Position numbers and translations under genes: made by a program. Shown piece after piece: positions 8,098 through 16,520 of a stretch of DNA of 64,000 bases (its first letter is position 1; every line of letters starts with the position of its first letter). The notes under the pieces were generated by a model, which saw only the letters and a list, made by a program, of their open reading frames with translations, made no database searches and had not been told where the DNA came from. Origin of the DNA: Bacterioplanoides sp. SCSIO 12839 (lineage in GTDB: Bacteria > Pseudomonadota > Gammaproteobacteria > Pseudomonadales > Oceanobacteraceae). The stretch is from positions 2,382,501 to 2,446,500 of the forward strand of contig NZ_CP073745.1 of NCBI RefSeq assembly GCF_024397975.1. Direction: 5' to 3'.

Positions 8098-9000
8098 ATG
8101 GCAATTCAATGGTTCCCCGGCCACATGAACAAAGCACGCAAAAAGATTGCCGAAGCGATGCCGGAAATTGACCTGGTGATTGAGGTTCTGGATGCCCGAT
8201 TGCCTTTCTCCAGCACCAACCCGATGGTTGATGAACTCAGAGGCGACAAGCCCTGCATCAAAATTCTCAATAAATCTGACCTGGCTGACCCCAAAGTCAC
8301 TCAGAATTGGGTGAAGTACTTTAGTCAACAACACAATACCCAGGCGATGCCACTGGTAGCCGAGGATAAAAAACAGGTTAAAAAGGTCGTACAGCTGTGT
8401 AAAAAGATTGGCCACAAACGCACGGAGAAGAAGCTGGCGATTCGGGTCATGATCATGGGTATCCCAAATGTGGGCAAATCCACCTTGATTAATGCGCTGG
8501 CTGGTCGCCAGATAGCCCGTACCGGCAACGAGCCTGCCGTAACCAAAGCCAACCAGATGATCGACCTGAAAAATGGCATTGTGCTCTCAGATACACCGGG
8601 AATTCTGTGGCCTAAATTTGAAAATGAGCTGAGTGGCTACCGTCTGGCAGCATCCGGTGCGGTGAAAGATACGGCTATCGAGTACACCGATGTCGCGCAG
8701 TTTGCACTGGGTTATCTGTTGGAACGTTACCAGCAGCCGCTGATGACACGTTTTAAAATGAAAGAGCTGCCTGAAAGCGCGGAAGCCGCACTCAATACCG
8801 TGGCTGCAAAACGTGGCTGTTTACGCCCGGGCGGTGTCGTGGATCTGCATAAAGCATCGGAACTGTGTCTGCATGAAATGCGTGCTGGCAAGATTGGTTT
8901 AATCTCGTTAGAAACACCAGAAATGGTGGAAGCGGAATTAGCTGCGATTGAAGCCGAACGCCTGGCGGCGCTGGAAGCAGAACAGGATCAGAAGTCCTGA
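8098..9000 (+). CDS. Ribosome biogenesis GTPase, YlqF/RbgA family
   Basis: A 300-residue circularly permuted GTPase. The G motifs occur in the permuted order typical of YlqF/RbgA: G4 as LNKSDL near residue 60, then G1 as GIPNVGKST near residue 122 and G3 as DTPG near residue 167. The start MAIQWFPGHMNKARK matches the family opening, so the ATG at 8098 is preferred over the 23-codon upstream extension. RbgA promotes late maturation of the large ribosomal subunit. The tail is Ala/Glu-rich. It stands alone; the DUF695-like gene converges on it. Confidence 0.92.
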   Translation: MAIQWFPGHMNKARKKIAEAMPEIDLVIEVLDARLPFSSTNPMVDELRGDKPCIKILNKSDLADPKVTQNWVKYFSQQHNTQAMPLVAEDKKQVKKVVQLCKKIGHKRTEKKLAIRVMIMGIPNVGKSTLINALAGRQIARTGNEPAVTKANQMIDLKNGIVLSDTPGILWPKFENELSGYRLAASGAVKDTAIEYTDVAQFALGYLLERYQQPLMTRFKMKELPESAEAALNTVAAKRGCLRPGGVVDLHKASELCLHEMRAGKIGLISLETPEMVEAELAAIEAERLAALEAEQDQKS

Positions 9001-9029
9001 TCCTGCAATTTATTTGGGCTGGCTAAAAG

Positions 9030-9485
9030 TTAGCCGCCCTGGACAATAACCTCATGCACCTTGCTAAAGGTCTGCCATTCAGCATCATCGTCCGCGACGA
9101 CTTCAATCGGGTATAAACCCTGATCGGTTGGGATCTGATCCAGAGCGTCTTTCATCACATCCAGATCTTCGCAATAGATAATCCACTGATTAATCGCATC
9201 ATGGGTGATCATCATAGCGACCACCGCGTTTTCAGAAGGCTCCAGCTTATCCTGTAATGCCTGGTGGAAAGCCAGAATCTGGTTTTGCTCCTGATCAGAC
9301 GGAAAGCCCGTACTTTCATCCAGGCTGTCAGCATGCCAGGCTATCTGAACACAAACCGGATAACGCTCACTTTCTTGTGCTAACGACCAGTCTTCACGAT
9401 ATTGAATGCTGATTGGCTTACCATTCAGATCACCAGAAGCACGAACCCAACGATTATTGACCAGCATGGTCATATCCTTATTCAC
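9030..9485 (-). CDS. DUF695-like protein
   Basis: A cytoplasmic protein of up to 151 residues with acidic character. It resembles DUF695-type proteins (NGKPISIQYREDW near the start, then a helix with HQALQDKL and IIYCEDLDVM), a family without known activity. The assignment is tentative. The GTG at 9485 has AAGAAAA ahead of it. An ATG at 9467 has AAGGA at better spacing and would give a protein six residues shorter; the choice is open. Divergent from the DUF2489 gene at 9619. Confidence 0.6.
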   Translation of the reverse strand: MNKDMTMLVNNRWVRASGDLNGKPISIQYREDWSLAQESERYPVCVQIAWHADSLDESTGFPSDQEQNQILAFHQALQDKLEPSENAVVAMMITHDAINQWIIYCEDLDVMKDALDQIPTDQGLYPIEVVADDDAEWQTFSKVHEVIVQGG

Positions 9486-9618
9486 TTTTCTTATCGCTCA
9501 GAGTAACCAATATTCTGAAAAATGCCAAAGGCTTAACAGCGGATTGCCTGGCAAGAAGAAAAACAACTCGTCATAATGCGCCTATCGTTGTTAACACCTG
9601 AAGTATCGAGACCTTGTT

Positions 9619-10107
9619 ATGACCCTCATTCTCCTGATTATTGGACTGCTGATTATCGCTGGCCTGGCGGTGTATGCCTGGAAACTGACCCGTCAGGTCA
9701 AACAAGCAGAGCAACAAGCTCAGCAGCAACAACAGGATGAAGAAGCGGCGGCGGCTCATAATCTGCGCCAAAAGCAACTGGAGTTAGTGACCGATATCCG
9801 CTTTGTTGCCCGCTCGGTCATTGCACAACAATGTGAAATCACAGAAGGTGTGTTGCGTATTCACTATCTGATTTCCGGGTTAGACCCGGATGCCTGGCAA
9901 TTACCCGAGCTAAAAACACTGCGCACTCATCACGACCAGACTCGCGAGATGCCGATTCTGGATGCCTACAAACAATTACCGAAAAAAGAGCAGTTTAAGC
10001 TGGATAAGCAACGCTGGACACTGGAACAACAGCATAAAGAGGCCATTGAGAAAGAGCTGAACTGGCTGGTGAATTACAGTTTCCCGCAAGTCACTCTGCT
10101 TCAGTAA
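9619..10107 (+). CDS. DUF2489-like membrane-anchored protein
   Basis: A 162-residue protein with a single N-terminal membrane helix (TLILLIIGLLIIAGLAVYAW), then a Gln/Glu-rich coiled segment (KQAEQQAQQQQQDEEAAAA) and a C-terminal domain resembling DUF2489. The segment LELVTDIRFVARSVIAQQCE is the most family-like part. Likely an inner-membrane protein with its bulk in the cytoplasm. Function unknown. Convergent with the GGDEF/EAL gene; a short GC-rich inverted repeat (GGCCGCTG pairing with CAGCGGCC) lies between the two stops around 10111-10142. Confidence 0.75.
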   Translation: MTLILLIIGLLIIAGLAVYAWKLTRQVKQAEQQAQQQQQDEEAAAAHNLRQKQLELVTDIRFVARSVIAQQCEITEGVLRIHYLISGLDPDAWQLPELKTLRTHHDQTREMPILDAYKQLPKKEQFKLDKQRWTLEQQHKEAIEKELNWLVNYSFPQVTLLQ

Positions 10108-10110
10108 GGC

Positions 10111-10142
10111 GATGGCCGCTGCCGATTCAATCAGCAGCGGCC
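10111..10142 (+). terminator. GC-rich inverted repeat between convergent genes
   Basis: TGGCCGCTGC and GCAGCGGCCG flank a loop of about 12 bases between the stop codons at 10107 (+) and 10166 (-). The T-run is weak (CTATTTATATA), so it could be a weak terminator or only a convergent-gene hairpin. Confidence 0.5.
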
Positions 10143-10165
10143 GGGCTATTTATATAATGCTGGAG

Positions 10166-12457
10166 TTATGAATGCTGGCGGTATTTTTCTTCAATCTGAA
10201 CCGCTGGCACCGGCTTACTGAAATAAAAGCCTTGAATCTCTTCAACGCCCAAACGGGTCAAGATTCCTAATTGCTGCTCGTTTTCCACCCCTTCAGCTAC
10301 CACCGTTAAGTCCATATTATGGGCCAGATCGACAATGGTTTTAGCCAAAGTTTCATCCGCCGGGTTATTCTCGATATTCATCACAAATGCCCGATCAATT
10401 TTTAATTTATCAATCGGGAAGTCTTTCAGATAACTGAGCGATGAATAACCGGTACCAAAGTCATCGATGGATAATTTAAACCCTAATTCTTTTAACTGGT
10501 GCATGGTCTGAATGCTGCTTTCAATGTCGTTCATCAGCAGGCTTTCGGTAATTTCCAGTTCGATCATGCCCGGCTCAATGGCATAATGATGCAAACACTC
10601 AGACATCATCTGAACAAAGTCCGGGTGGCGAAACTGTCTGGCGGATAAGTTAATGGCAATATTAACCGGCTCATCATCGGCCCAGTTCTCAAACTGACGA
10701 CAGGCTTCATGAATCACCCATTCACCTATCATCACAATCAGACCACTTTGTTCGGCCACCGGAATAAACTCACCAGGCGACACCATACTGCCATCACTGC
10801 GACGCCAGCGGATCAGAGCCTCAACACCCGACAATTGGTGTCCCTGAGCTGAAATTTTAGGCTGATAAAACAGCACCAGCTCTTCATTATCAATGGCTTG
10901 ACGCAGGTTACGCTCAATCTCGATCCAGGCTTGTTCAATGGCGTGAATATTCTGGTTGTAACACAACAAACCGTCACCACCGTCACGTTTCACCCGGCTC
11001 AACGCGGCGTCTGCATTCGACAGTAATTCCGCCGCTGAATCGGCTTGTTCCGGGTAATGACTCAAACCAATGCTGATCGAGATATGAAATTCTTTGTTGT
11101 CGATGCACATGGGCACCTTCATTTCTTCCAGCAATTCCGTCGCCAGATTTTCAGCAAAATTCTGATCGGGAAAATCTTCCAACAACAATGCAAATTTACT
11201 GGAATCAAGCCGAAAGTTACGGTTTTTAAAACTGCGACTGCTGAAGTTTTTAACCGTACGATCGAGGTTATCAGCCACTTCTTTTAACAGCTTGTCGGCA
11301 ATCTGATATCCCGCGCTGGCAACCACCTGATCAAACCGATCAACACTGAGCAGAATCACGGTAAACGGTTTTTTATCTTTTTGCTGAACCAGCTCAGCAA
11401 CAGCCTCATTAAAAAAGCGGCGGTTAGGTAAGTCAGTTAATAAATCATGATATGCCTGATACTGCAGCGATTTATTGGCTTCAACCTGAGCGCTAATATC
11501 TTCAATAAATAAATGGCAGGTTCTTAAATCACGTAACAATGACAGCGAATATTCCAGCGTGGCATTACCGGTACCTTTAGCCACCCACTGCGAATAATCG
11601 TCTTTGCTGCTTTGTAATGTCAGCAGAATCTGGTCGAAGTCTTCCGGCAATAAACTTTCTGGCCGCCCGGAGTGGTTGTCCAGTTGCTTCATCAACGCAT
11701 CACACGCTGGGTTGGTGTAATTCAGCCGGCCATTCCAGGTGAAGCTCATGATCGGATTCGGGCTACGCTCAGCAAACATAGCTAAGCGGCGACGATTGGC
11801 GGTTTCACGAATATAACTGTTGAAAAAATAGCCAACAAAACCAGCGACAACGAGAATCAGTGCCGCAAAGGCAATCACCTGAGTACTGCTTCGGTCGGTG
11901 GATTGTTGAGTCATCGCTGCGGTTTCTAGCGCATCTTGCTGAATCCGCTCCACCAGCATGTCCAGAATAGGAAAAATGCGCCGCCCTGTTTTGCTCACTT
12001 CCTGTAATAGCTCACGGGCTAAATCCCAATCCACCTGATCCGCCCGAAATAACAGATCCAATTGGCTGGTATAAGCCTTCACCATGCCTTCTTCCTTACG
12101 CAGGTCTTCCAGCGGTTCCCAATCCGGAAATGCTTCTGAGATTAACGCCAGATCATCACGTATCCGCGACTCATTGCCACTGAGCAGCAGAGCAAATTTA
12201 TCCGAATCCGTGGTGGCGTAATATTCATACAGCAGACGTTCATGCTCAACAATCGCCAGGTACAGGTCGTTAATGCCCTGCAAGCGCGGCAGTTTTACTT
12301 CCGCCAGTTGTGACGTGGTTTCACTGACGTGACGCCCGGAAATAACGATGGAACTGGAGATCGCCAGGGCCAATACCAGTACAAATAAATAAACCAGCAG
12401 GATTTGAATTCGAGGCTGCACAAACAACTCCAGAGCGCCGCAGTTCGGGATATGCAA
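10166..12457 (-). CDS. Membrane GGDEF/EAL protein, probable c-di-GMP phosphodiesterase
   Basis: A 763-residue signalling protein. Two membrane helices (about residues 18-42 and 195-215) enclose a helical periplasmic sensor. A PAS-like segment follows (MFAERSPNPIMSFTWNG), then a GGDEF domain (YHDLLTDLPNRRFFNEAV) and a C-terminal EAL domain with GVEALIRWRR, NLSARQF, ELEITESLL and IDDFGTGYSSLSYLK. The GG(D/E)EF site itself reads LDSSKF, so cyclase activity is unlikely. The EAL catalytic motifs look intact, so breakdown of c-di-GMP is the expected activity. No partner gene is adjacent. Confidence 0.9.
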   Translation of the reverse strand: MHIPNCGALELFVQPRIQILLVYLFVLVLALAISSSIVISGRHVSETTSQLAEVKLPRLQGINDLYLAIVEHERLLYEYYATTDSDKFALLLSGNESRIRDDLALISEAFPDWEPLEDLRKEEGMVKAYTSQLDLLFRADQVDWDLARELLQEVSKTGRRIFPILDMLVERIQQDALETAAMTQQSTDRSSTQVIAFAALILVVAGFVGYFFNSYIRETANRRRLAMFAERSPNPIMSFTWNGRLNYTNPACDALMKQLDNHSGRPESLLPEDFDQILLTLQSSKDDYSQWVAKGTGNATLEYSLSLLRDLRTCHLFIEDISAQVEANKSLQYQAYHDLLTDLPNRRFFNEAVAELVQQKDKKPFTVILLSVDRFDQVVASAGYQIADKLLKEVADNLDRTVKNFSSRSFKNRNFRLDSSKFALLLEDFPDQNFAENLATELLEEMKVPMCIDNKEFHISISIGLSHYPEQADSAAELLSNADAALSRVKRDGGDGLLCYNQNIHAIEQAWIEIERNLRQAIDNEELVLFYQPKISAQGHQLSGVEALIRWRRSDGSMVSPGEFIPVAEQSGLIVMIGEWVIHEACRQFENWADDEPVNIAINLSARQFRHPDFVQMMSECLHHYAIEPGMIELEITESLLMNDIESSIQTMHQLKELGFKLSIDDFGTGYSSLSYLKDFPIDKLKIDRAFVMNIENNPADETLAKTIVDLAHNMDLTVVAEGVENEQQLGILTRLGVEEIQGFYFSKPVPAVQIEEKYRQHS

Positions 12458-12589
12458 TCAGTCTAGTTCATATCCCCAAAAGCGCCTTTATTCAGTATTC
12501 GACCAGATTTCAAACACTTGTTTGAAATCAGCGCCCCGCTCTGCCATGATCACTCTCATCAGTAGCTACACAGACCAAGAGAACGCTTT

Positions 12590-13345
12590 ATGTATCAGGA
12601 TATTGAATACAGCCTGGACAACGGTATTGCCGTTATTACCCTGAACCGCCCGAAAGTGCTGAACGCCATTCGTGTACAGACCTATACCGATATAATTGCC
12701 GCACTGAAAGACAGCGAACAGAATGACGATGTTAAAGTGATTGTCATGACGGGCGCCGGTGGCAAATTCACGGCGGGTAATGATTTACGAGACCTGCTGC
12801 CTGAAGGTGACCTGAAAGGGGTTGAGCAAGGTGTTGCGGGGATTTTTGATGCTTTAGCAGCAATGGAAAAACCACTGATCCTGGCTCAGGAAGGCGTTGC
12901 CGTTGGTATTGGTGCCAATCTGTTATTACATGCCGATCTGGCTTATGCCGGAAATAGCATTCGTTACAGCCTGCCCTTCACCAAAATTGGTGTTGCTGCA
13001 GAAGGTGGCTCCTCTGTGCTGTTAAAAGAAGCGATTGGCGCTAAAAATGCGGCGGACCTGTTGTTAACTGGTCGCTTTTTCAGTGCCGCAGAAGCGGAAA
13101 AATGGGGCCTGATCAACGCTGCGGTTGAGGATGGCAGCGCCCTGGAGCATGCGATGAAAGCAGCCCAGGCTTTACTGCAAAATTCTCAGGGTTCGATCCG
13201 CGCAATCAAGCAGTTAGGTAAAGCGGAAGGGCATCATGAGCGTGTTAATAAGGCAGTAAAAGCAGAAATGGAAGAATTCTCAGCATTATTACAAACGCCT
13301 GAAACCCAGGCCCGTATTAACCACGTATTAAAAGGTGGTAAATAA
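12590..13345 (+). CDS. Enoyl-CoA hydratase/isomerase family protein
   Basis: A 251-residue crotonase-fold protein. Visible elements: NGIAVITLNRPKVLNAI at the N-terminus, the oxyanion-hole segments KFTAGNDLRDLL and EGVAVGIGANLLLHADL, and the helix KEAIGAKNAADLLLTGRFF. The residue positions of the two catalytic glutamates of mitochondrial hydratase are not clearly both present. An isomerase or another crotonase activity is therefore possible. Start ATG at 12590 follows AAGAGAACG. A strong terminator lies downstream, so it is a single-gene unit apart from the fatty-acid cluster at 17-22 kb. Confidence 0.85.
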   Translation: MYQDIEYSLDNGIAVITLNRPKVLNAIRVQTYTDIIAALKDSEQNDDVKVIVMTGAGGKFTAGNDLRDLLPEGDLKGVEQGVAGIFDALAAMEKPLILAQEGVAVGIGANLLLHADLAYAGNSIRYSLPFTKIGVAAEGGSSVLLKEAIGAKNAADLLLTGRFFSAAEAEKWGLINAAVEDGSALEHAMKAAQALLQNSQGSIRAIKQLGKAEGHHERVNKAVKAEMEEFSALLQTPETQARINHVLKGGK

Positions 13346-13367
13346 GTGACGCTCTGCTGAGTAGTCT

Positions 13368-13392
13368 AAAAGCGCCAATTGGCGCTTTTTTT
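13368..13392 (+). terminator. Intrinsic terminator after enoyl-CoA hydratase
   Basis: A perfect short stem AAGCGCCAA/TTGGCGCTT is followed by TTTTTT, 22 bp after the stop codon. Confidence 0.9.
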
Positions 13393-13505
13393 GTGCCTTC
13401 TGATCCATAACCTCTTTGCATAACATTGCCAAATCTTAACGTTAATTCACTTTTTTCTGAGCAGCATGAGAGGTAGTCTGAATTGGCAGTTATGGAGGAA
13501 CAGAC

Positions 13506-13847
13506 ATGCAAATTGAAATTCAATCACGCAATATCACCCTCACAAAAGAACTACGTTCTCTGTTAAAAAAACGGGTGGAGTTTGCATTTAATCGCTTTCA
13601 TCACCGGATCCAGAAGGTCCGTGTAAGACTGGATGACATCAACGGCCCTAAGGGCGGCATTGATAAAGACTGTCAGTTTTATCTCACCCTTCCCGATCAA
13701 CCGGATGTGGTGGTTCGCAGTCAGGCCAGCGAAATAGAGGCGGCAATCAGTAAAACCGCCAGTCGTTCTGCATCGGCGTTGTCACGTAAGTTGAGTAAAC
13801 GACACTATAAACGCGACCTGCATCGCTCCCAGACTCTGGAAGCCTGA
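13506..13847 (+). CDS. HPF/RaiA-family ribosome hibernation factor-like protein
   Basis: A 113-residue protein of the sigma-54 modulation/S30AE family. The N-terminus MQIEIQSRNITLTKELRSLL has the family strand-helix opening, followed by RVRLDDINGPKGGIDKDCQF and basic helices ending in SALSRKLSKRHYKRD. Family members bind 30S or 70S ribosomes in stationary phase and block translation. This one is short, with no C-terminal dimerisation domain, and is not next to rpoN, so it is a paralogue rather than the classical hpf of the rpoN cluster. GGAGG (13494-13498) lies 7 bp before the ATG. Confidence 0.8.
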   Translation: MQIEIQSRNITLTKELRSLLKKRVEFAFNRFHHRIQKVRVRLDDINGPKGGIDKDCQFYLTLPDQPDVVVRSQASEIEAAISKTASRSASALSRKLSKRHYKRDLHRSQTLEA

Positions 13848-13901
13848 ACTTCGAAGCCTGAGCGCTTCCCCATTCTACAAAGTACACTTACAAATTTATC
13901 A

Positions 13902-13935
13902 CGGCGGTATATGATGAAACCTCATCAAGCCGCCG
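13902..13935 (+). promoter_or_regulatory. Stem-loop in the leader of the CNNM/CBS gene
   Basis: CGGCGG and TGATGA on the left pair with TCATCA and CCGCCG on the right, with a small asymmetric internal loop and a four-base loop. It ends 10 bp before the ATG at 13946, so it would mask or flank the ribosome binding site. It could be a leader control element; no T-run follows. Confidence 0.45.
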
Positions 13936-13945
13936 AACCAGCCCC

Positions 13946-14983
13946 ATGACACTCCTGTTTATTTATCTGGCCATTGCCATTGGCGTTTCTTTCTTATGTT
14001 CTATTCTTGAAGCCGTTCTGCTGTCAATCACCCCGAGCTTCTCGGAACAGCTGCAGGCTGATAATCCCAAGCGTGGTGCCAGCATTGCTAAAGTGCGCGG
14101 CAACCTCGATGAATCCTTATCCAGCATTCTGATTCTGAATACCTTTGCGCATACCATGGGGGCTGCGGGTGTGGGTTCTCAGGCGTTACAGGTGTTTGGT
14201 GCCGAATGGGAAACGGTAATTGCATTTGTACTGACACTCGCTATTTTGTACTTTTCTGAAATTATCCCTAAAACCCTCGGTGCAACCTTCTGGCGTCAAC
14301 TCGCGATTCCGTCTGCGTATGTGATTATCTGGCTGGTGCGCCTGGTCTATCCACTGGTGTGGTTAGCAACCCGCTTAACCCGTTTGTTTAATGCCGATAA
14401 AGAGAACGAAATTACTCGCGAAGAAATTATTGCACTGGCTTCTCTGAGCCACCGGGAGGGTAATTTGTTTTCTCAGGAGAATGAATATTTATCCAACCTG
14501 TTCAGCCTGCGGGAAATCAAAACCGAAGCTATTTTAACGCCGCGCAGCGTTGTTCATATGTTGCCAGTCAATATGACGATTACCCAAGCACTGGATAATC
14601 CGGATACCCAACAATTCACTCGTATTCCGGTTTATGGCGAAAATACCGATGATGTTCGCGGCAAGGTTTTGCGCGCTGATTTATACAAAGCAGAACGACA
14701 GGGAAAAGGCGGCGATACACTGGAACAGGTATTAAAACCAATCATTCACGTATCTGAAAAAATGTCGGTACAAAGTTTATTGGATGCCTTTATTAAACAG
14801 CGTAAACACCTGTTCTTAGTCACTGATGAGTTTGGCCAAACGGCAGGTGTGGTTTCACTGGAAGACGCGATTGAAACCTTATTAGGCCGGGAAATTGTTG
14901 ATGAAACCGATGAAGTGGAAGACCTTCAGGCACTGGCCCGCTCGAAGTATCGCAATCGGTTACGGCAAGCGAAGAATAAATAG
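13946..14983 (+). CDS. CNNM transmembrane and CBS-pair protein (CorC/hemolysin-like)
   Basis: A 345-residue inner-membrane protein. The N-terminal half is a CNNM/DUF21 domain with three to four membrane helices (opening TLLFIYLAIAIGVSFLCSILE; YFSEIIPKTLGA is a hallmark). The C-terminal half carries two CBS modules (ILTPRSVVHMLPVNMTI and FLVTDEFGQTAGVVSLED). It lacks the C-terminal CorC_HlyC domain, since it ends about 30 residues after the second CBS. Relatives are implicated in Mg2+ or Co2+ handling and resistance. A stem-loop precedes the start codon and a bidirectional terminator follows. Confidence 0.85.
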   Translation: MTLLFIYLAIAIGVSFLCSILEAVLLSITPSFSEQLQADNPKRGASIAKVRGNLDESLSSILILNTFAHTMGAAGVGSQALQVFGAEWETVIAFVLTLAILYFSEIIPKTLGATFWRQLAIPSAYVIIWLVRLVYPLVWLATRLTRLFNADKENEITREEIIALASLSHREGNLFSQENEYLSNLFSLREIKTEAILTPRSVVHMLPVNMTITQALDNPDTQQFTRIPVYGENTDDVRGKVLRADLYKAERQGKGGDTLEQVLKPIIHVSEKMSVQSLLDAFIKQRKHLFLVTDEFGQTAGVVSLEDAIETLLGREIVDETDEVEDLQALARSKYRNRLRQAKNK

Positions 14984-14988
14984 TCAAT

Positions 14989-15030
14989 AAAATCCCGGTT
15001 TATTGTGCGATAAACCGGGGTTTTATTTTT
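14989..15030 (+). terminator. Bidirectional intrinsic terminator
   Basis: CCCGGTTTA pairs with TAAACCGGG around an eight-base loop, with AAAAT on the left and TTTTATTTTT on the right. It lies between the convergent CNNM/CBS (ends 14983) and YajG-like lipoprotein (ends 15046) genes. Confidence 0.85.
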
Positions 15031-15045
15031 CAGAAAAGTGACAAA

Positions 15046-15624
15046 TCACTCCACATTCAGCGCAGCAAGCAATTCCGCATCGCTGAAAATACGCTCCCAG
15101 ACCTTATCCAGAGATTCATTTACCCACTGCTGGTTGTAAGAGGTTGATGGTGACGCCGCTAAGCCACGGGTTTCATTAAAACCATAAGGCTTGGTAAAGG
15201 TTTGCTCATCGGTAATGGCAGTGAGTAAAAACTGAAATGCCAGGTTGCATTCATTTACCACAATGCCTTCATTGCAGCTGAACGCAAAATTATTAATATC
15301 CAGCTGCAGTTTTACTGGTTCTAGAGGCCCTGCACCACCAAAGCCCAGCTGAGACAAGGAATCCTGCAACCGTGCGGTGAGAATATCACTCAGATTTTGT
15401 TGTGCCAGCAGTGGCGAATCTTCCGGCAAGCGGCCACCGCGATGGCCCAGCTGATCAGCCGTTACCCCACTACGACGATCAATCACTCTGACCAACGCAT
15501 CTCGTTGCGGATTCACCTGGCCGGCTGGCAATACGTAACTTTCGTTGAGTTCGATGGTTTGTGGAGCCAGCACACAACCGCTAACACCAGCCACCATTAA
15601 CGCGGTAATCAATAATTTATGCAT
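15046..15624 (-). CDS. YajG-like lipoprotein
   Basis: A 192-residue lipoprotein. The N-terminus MHKLLITALMVAGVSGCVLA is a signal peptide with a lipobox ending in GC. The rest resembles the YajG family (VRVIDRRSGVTADQLGHRGG and a C-terminal helix VNESLDKVWERIFSDAELL). The ATG at 15624 has AAGGAC upstream and overlaps the end of yaaA by 8 bp, so the two are translationally coupled. The longer ORF start within yaaA is rejected. An envelope-located protein of unknown function. Confidence 0.8.
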   Translation of the reverse strand: MHKLLITALMVAGVSGCVLAPQTIELNESYVLPAGQVNPQRDALVRVIDRRSGVTADQLGHRGGRLPEDSPLLAQQNLSDILTARLQDSLSQLGFGGAGPLEPVKLQLDINNFAFSCNEGIVVNECNLAFQFLLTAITDEQTFTKPYGFNETRGLAASPSTSYNQQWVNESLDKVWERIFSDAELLAALNVE

Positions 15625-16405
15625 TGGGAATGTCCTTTTCTGCACGTTTAAATACCCAGGTATTGCCAACCGAGTCTTCGTCGCTGAAACGATAGCCTGC
15701 CACATCAAATTGTTTAATGGCTTCGGCGTTATCGATGTTATTTTTTACAATATAGGCCGTCATCAAACCGCGGGCTTTTTTCGCATAAAAGCTGATGATT
15801 TTATACTGACCATTTTTTTCATCTTTAAATACCGGCGTGATTAACTCACCTTTCAGCTGTTTGGTTTTTACCGATTTAAAGTATTCATTTGAAGCCAGAT
15901 TAACGATGCTTTGGCTGCCGTGTTTTTCCAGCTCGGCGTTTAATGCATCGGTAATGATATTTCCCCAGAAATCGTACAGGTTTTTACCGCGTGGGTTTTC
16001 CAGTTTGGTACCCATCTCTAAACGATAAGGCTGAATTAAATCCAGCGGCCGTAATAAACCGTATAAGCCACTCAGAATACGTACATGCTGCTGGGCAAAT
16101 TCTAATTGTGACTGATCAAAGGTGTTCGCCTCCAACCCGGTATACACATCCCCTTTAAAAGCCAGCATCGCCGCTTTGGCGTTATCGGGTTTAAAAGGCA
16201 GTACCCAATCGTGGTAACGCTGTACATTTAATTCGGATAACGCCGGGCTGAGTTTCATCAAGGCCCCCACTTCATCCGGGGAATACGGTTTCAGCACATC
16301 CACCAGCTCAGCAGAATGCTCAAGAAAGTCTGCCTGAGTGTAAGTGGCGGTCGTAGCCGGAGTTTCAAAGTCCAGGGTTTTTGCCGGAGACAACAGAGTC
16401 AACAT
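15617..16405 (-). CDS. yaaA: Peroxide stress protein YaaA (DUF328/UPF0246)
   Basis: A 262-residue protein of the YaaA family. The opening MLTLLSPAKTLDFE is the family signature, and later conserved blocks are AMLAFKGDVYTGLEA, RILSGLYGLLRPLDLIQPYR, MGTKLENPRGKNLYDFWG and FYAKKARGLMTAYI. In E. coli YaaA is induced by OxyR and lowers intracellular free iron during peroxide stress; it is also a DNA-binding fold protein. AAGGAC ahead of the ATG at 16405 decides the start; the ORF extends 20 codons further. It is the first gene of a two-gene unit with the YajG-like lipoprotein. Divergent from cbiZ. Confidence 0.92.
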   Translation of the reverse strand: MLTLLSPAKTLDFETPATTATYTQADFLEHSAELVDVLKPYSPDEVGALMKLSPALSELNVQRYHDWVLPFKPDNAKAAMLAFKGDVYTGLEANTFDQSQLEFAQQHVRILSGLYGLLRPLDLIQPYRLEMGTKLENPRGKNLYDFWGNIITDALNAELEKHGSQSIVNLASNEYFKSVKTKQLKGELITPVFKDEKNGQYKIISFYAKKARGLMTAYIVKNNIDNAEAIKQFDVAGYRFSDEDSVGNTWVFKRAEKDIPNA

Positions 16406-16520
16406 GGTTTTCGTCCTTATCTGAACGGATTCAGAGCAGTAATTCATGACAATGGCGGTTATCATAACAGCCCTGTTGAATTGTCTGAATCCGATCTCCC
16501 TGTTTCCGGCCAGAAAACTG

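Noticed and set aside
8068-8415. Minus-strand frame of 115 codons over the RbgA gene
   Set aside because: It is opposite the well-supported GTPase gene and shows no recognisable protein features.
8982-9006. Hairpin at the end of the RbgA gene as a terminator
   Set aside because: The stem overlaps the stop codon and is followed by CAATTTATTT rather than a real T-run; support is too weak.
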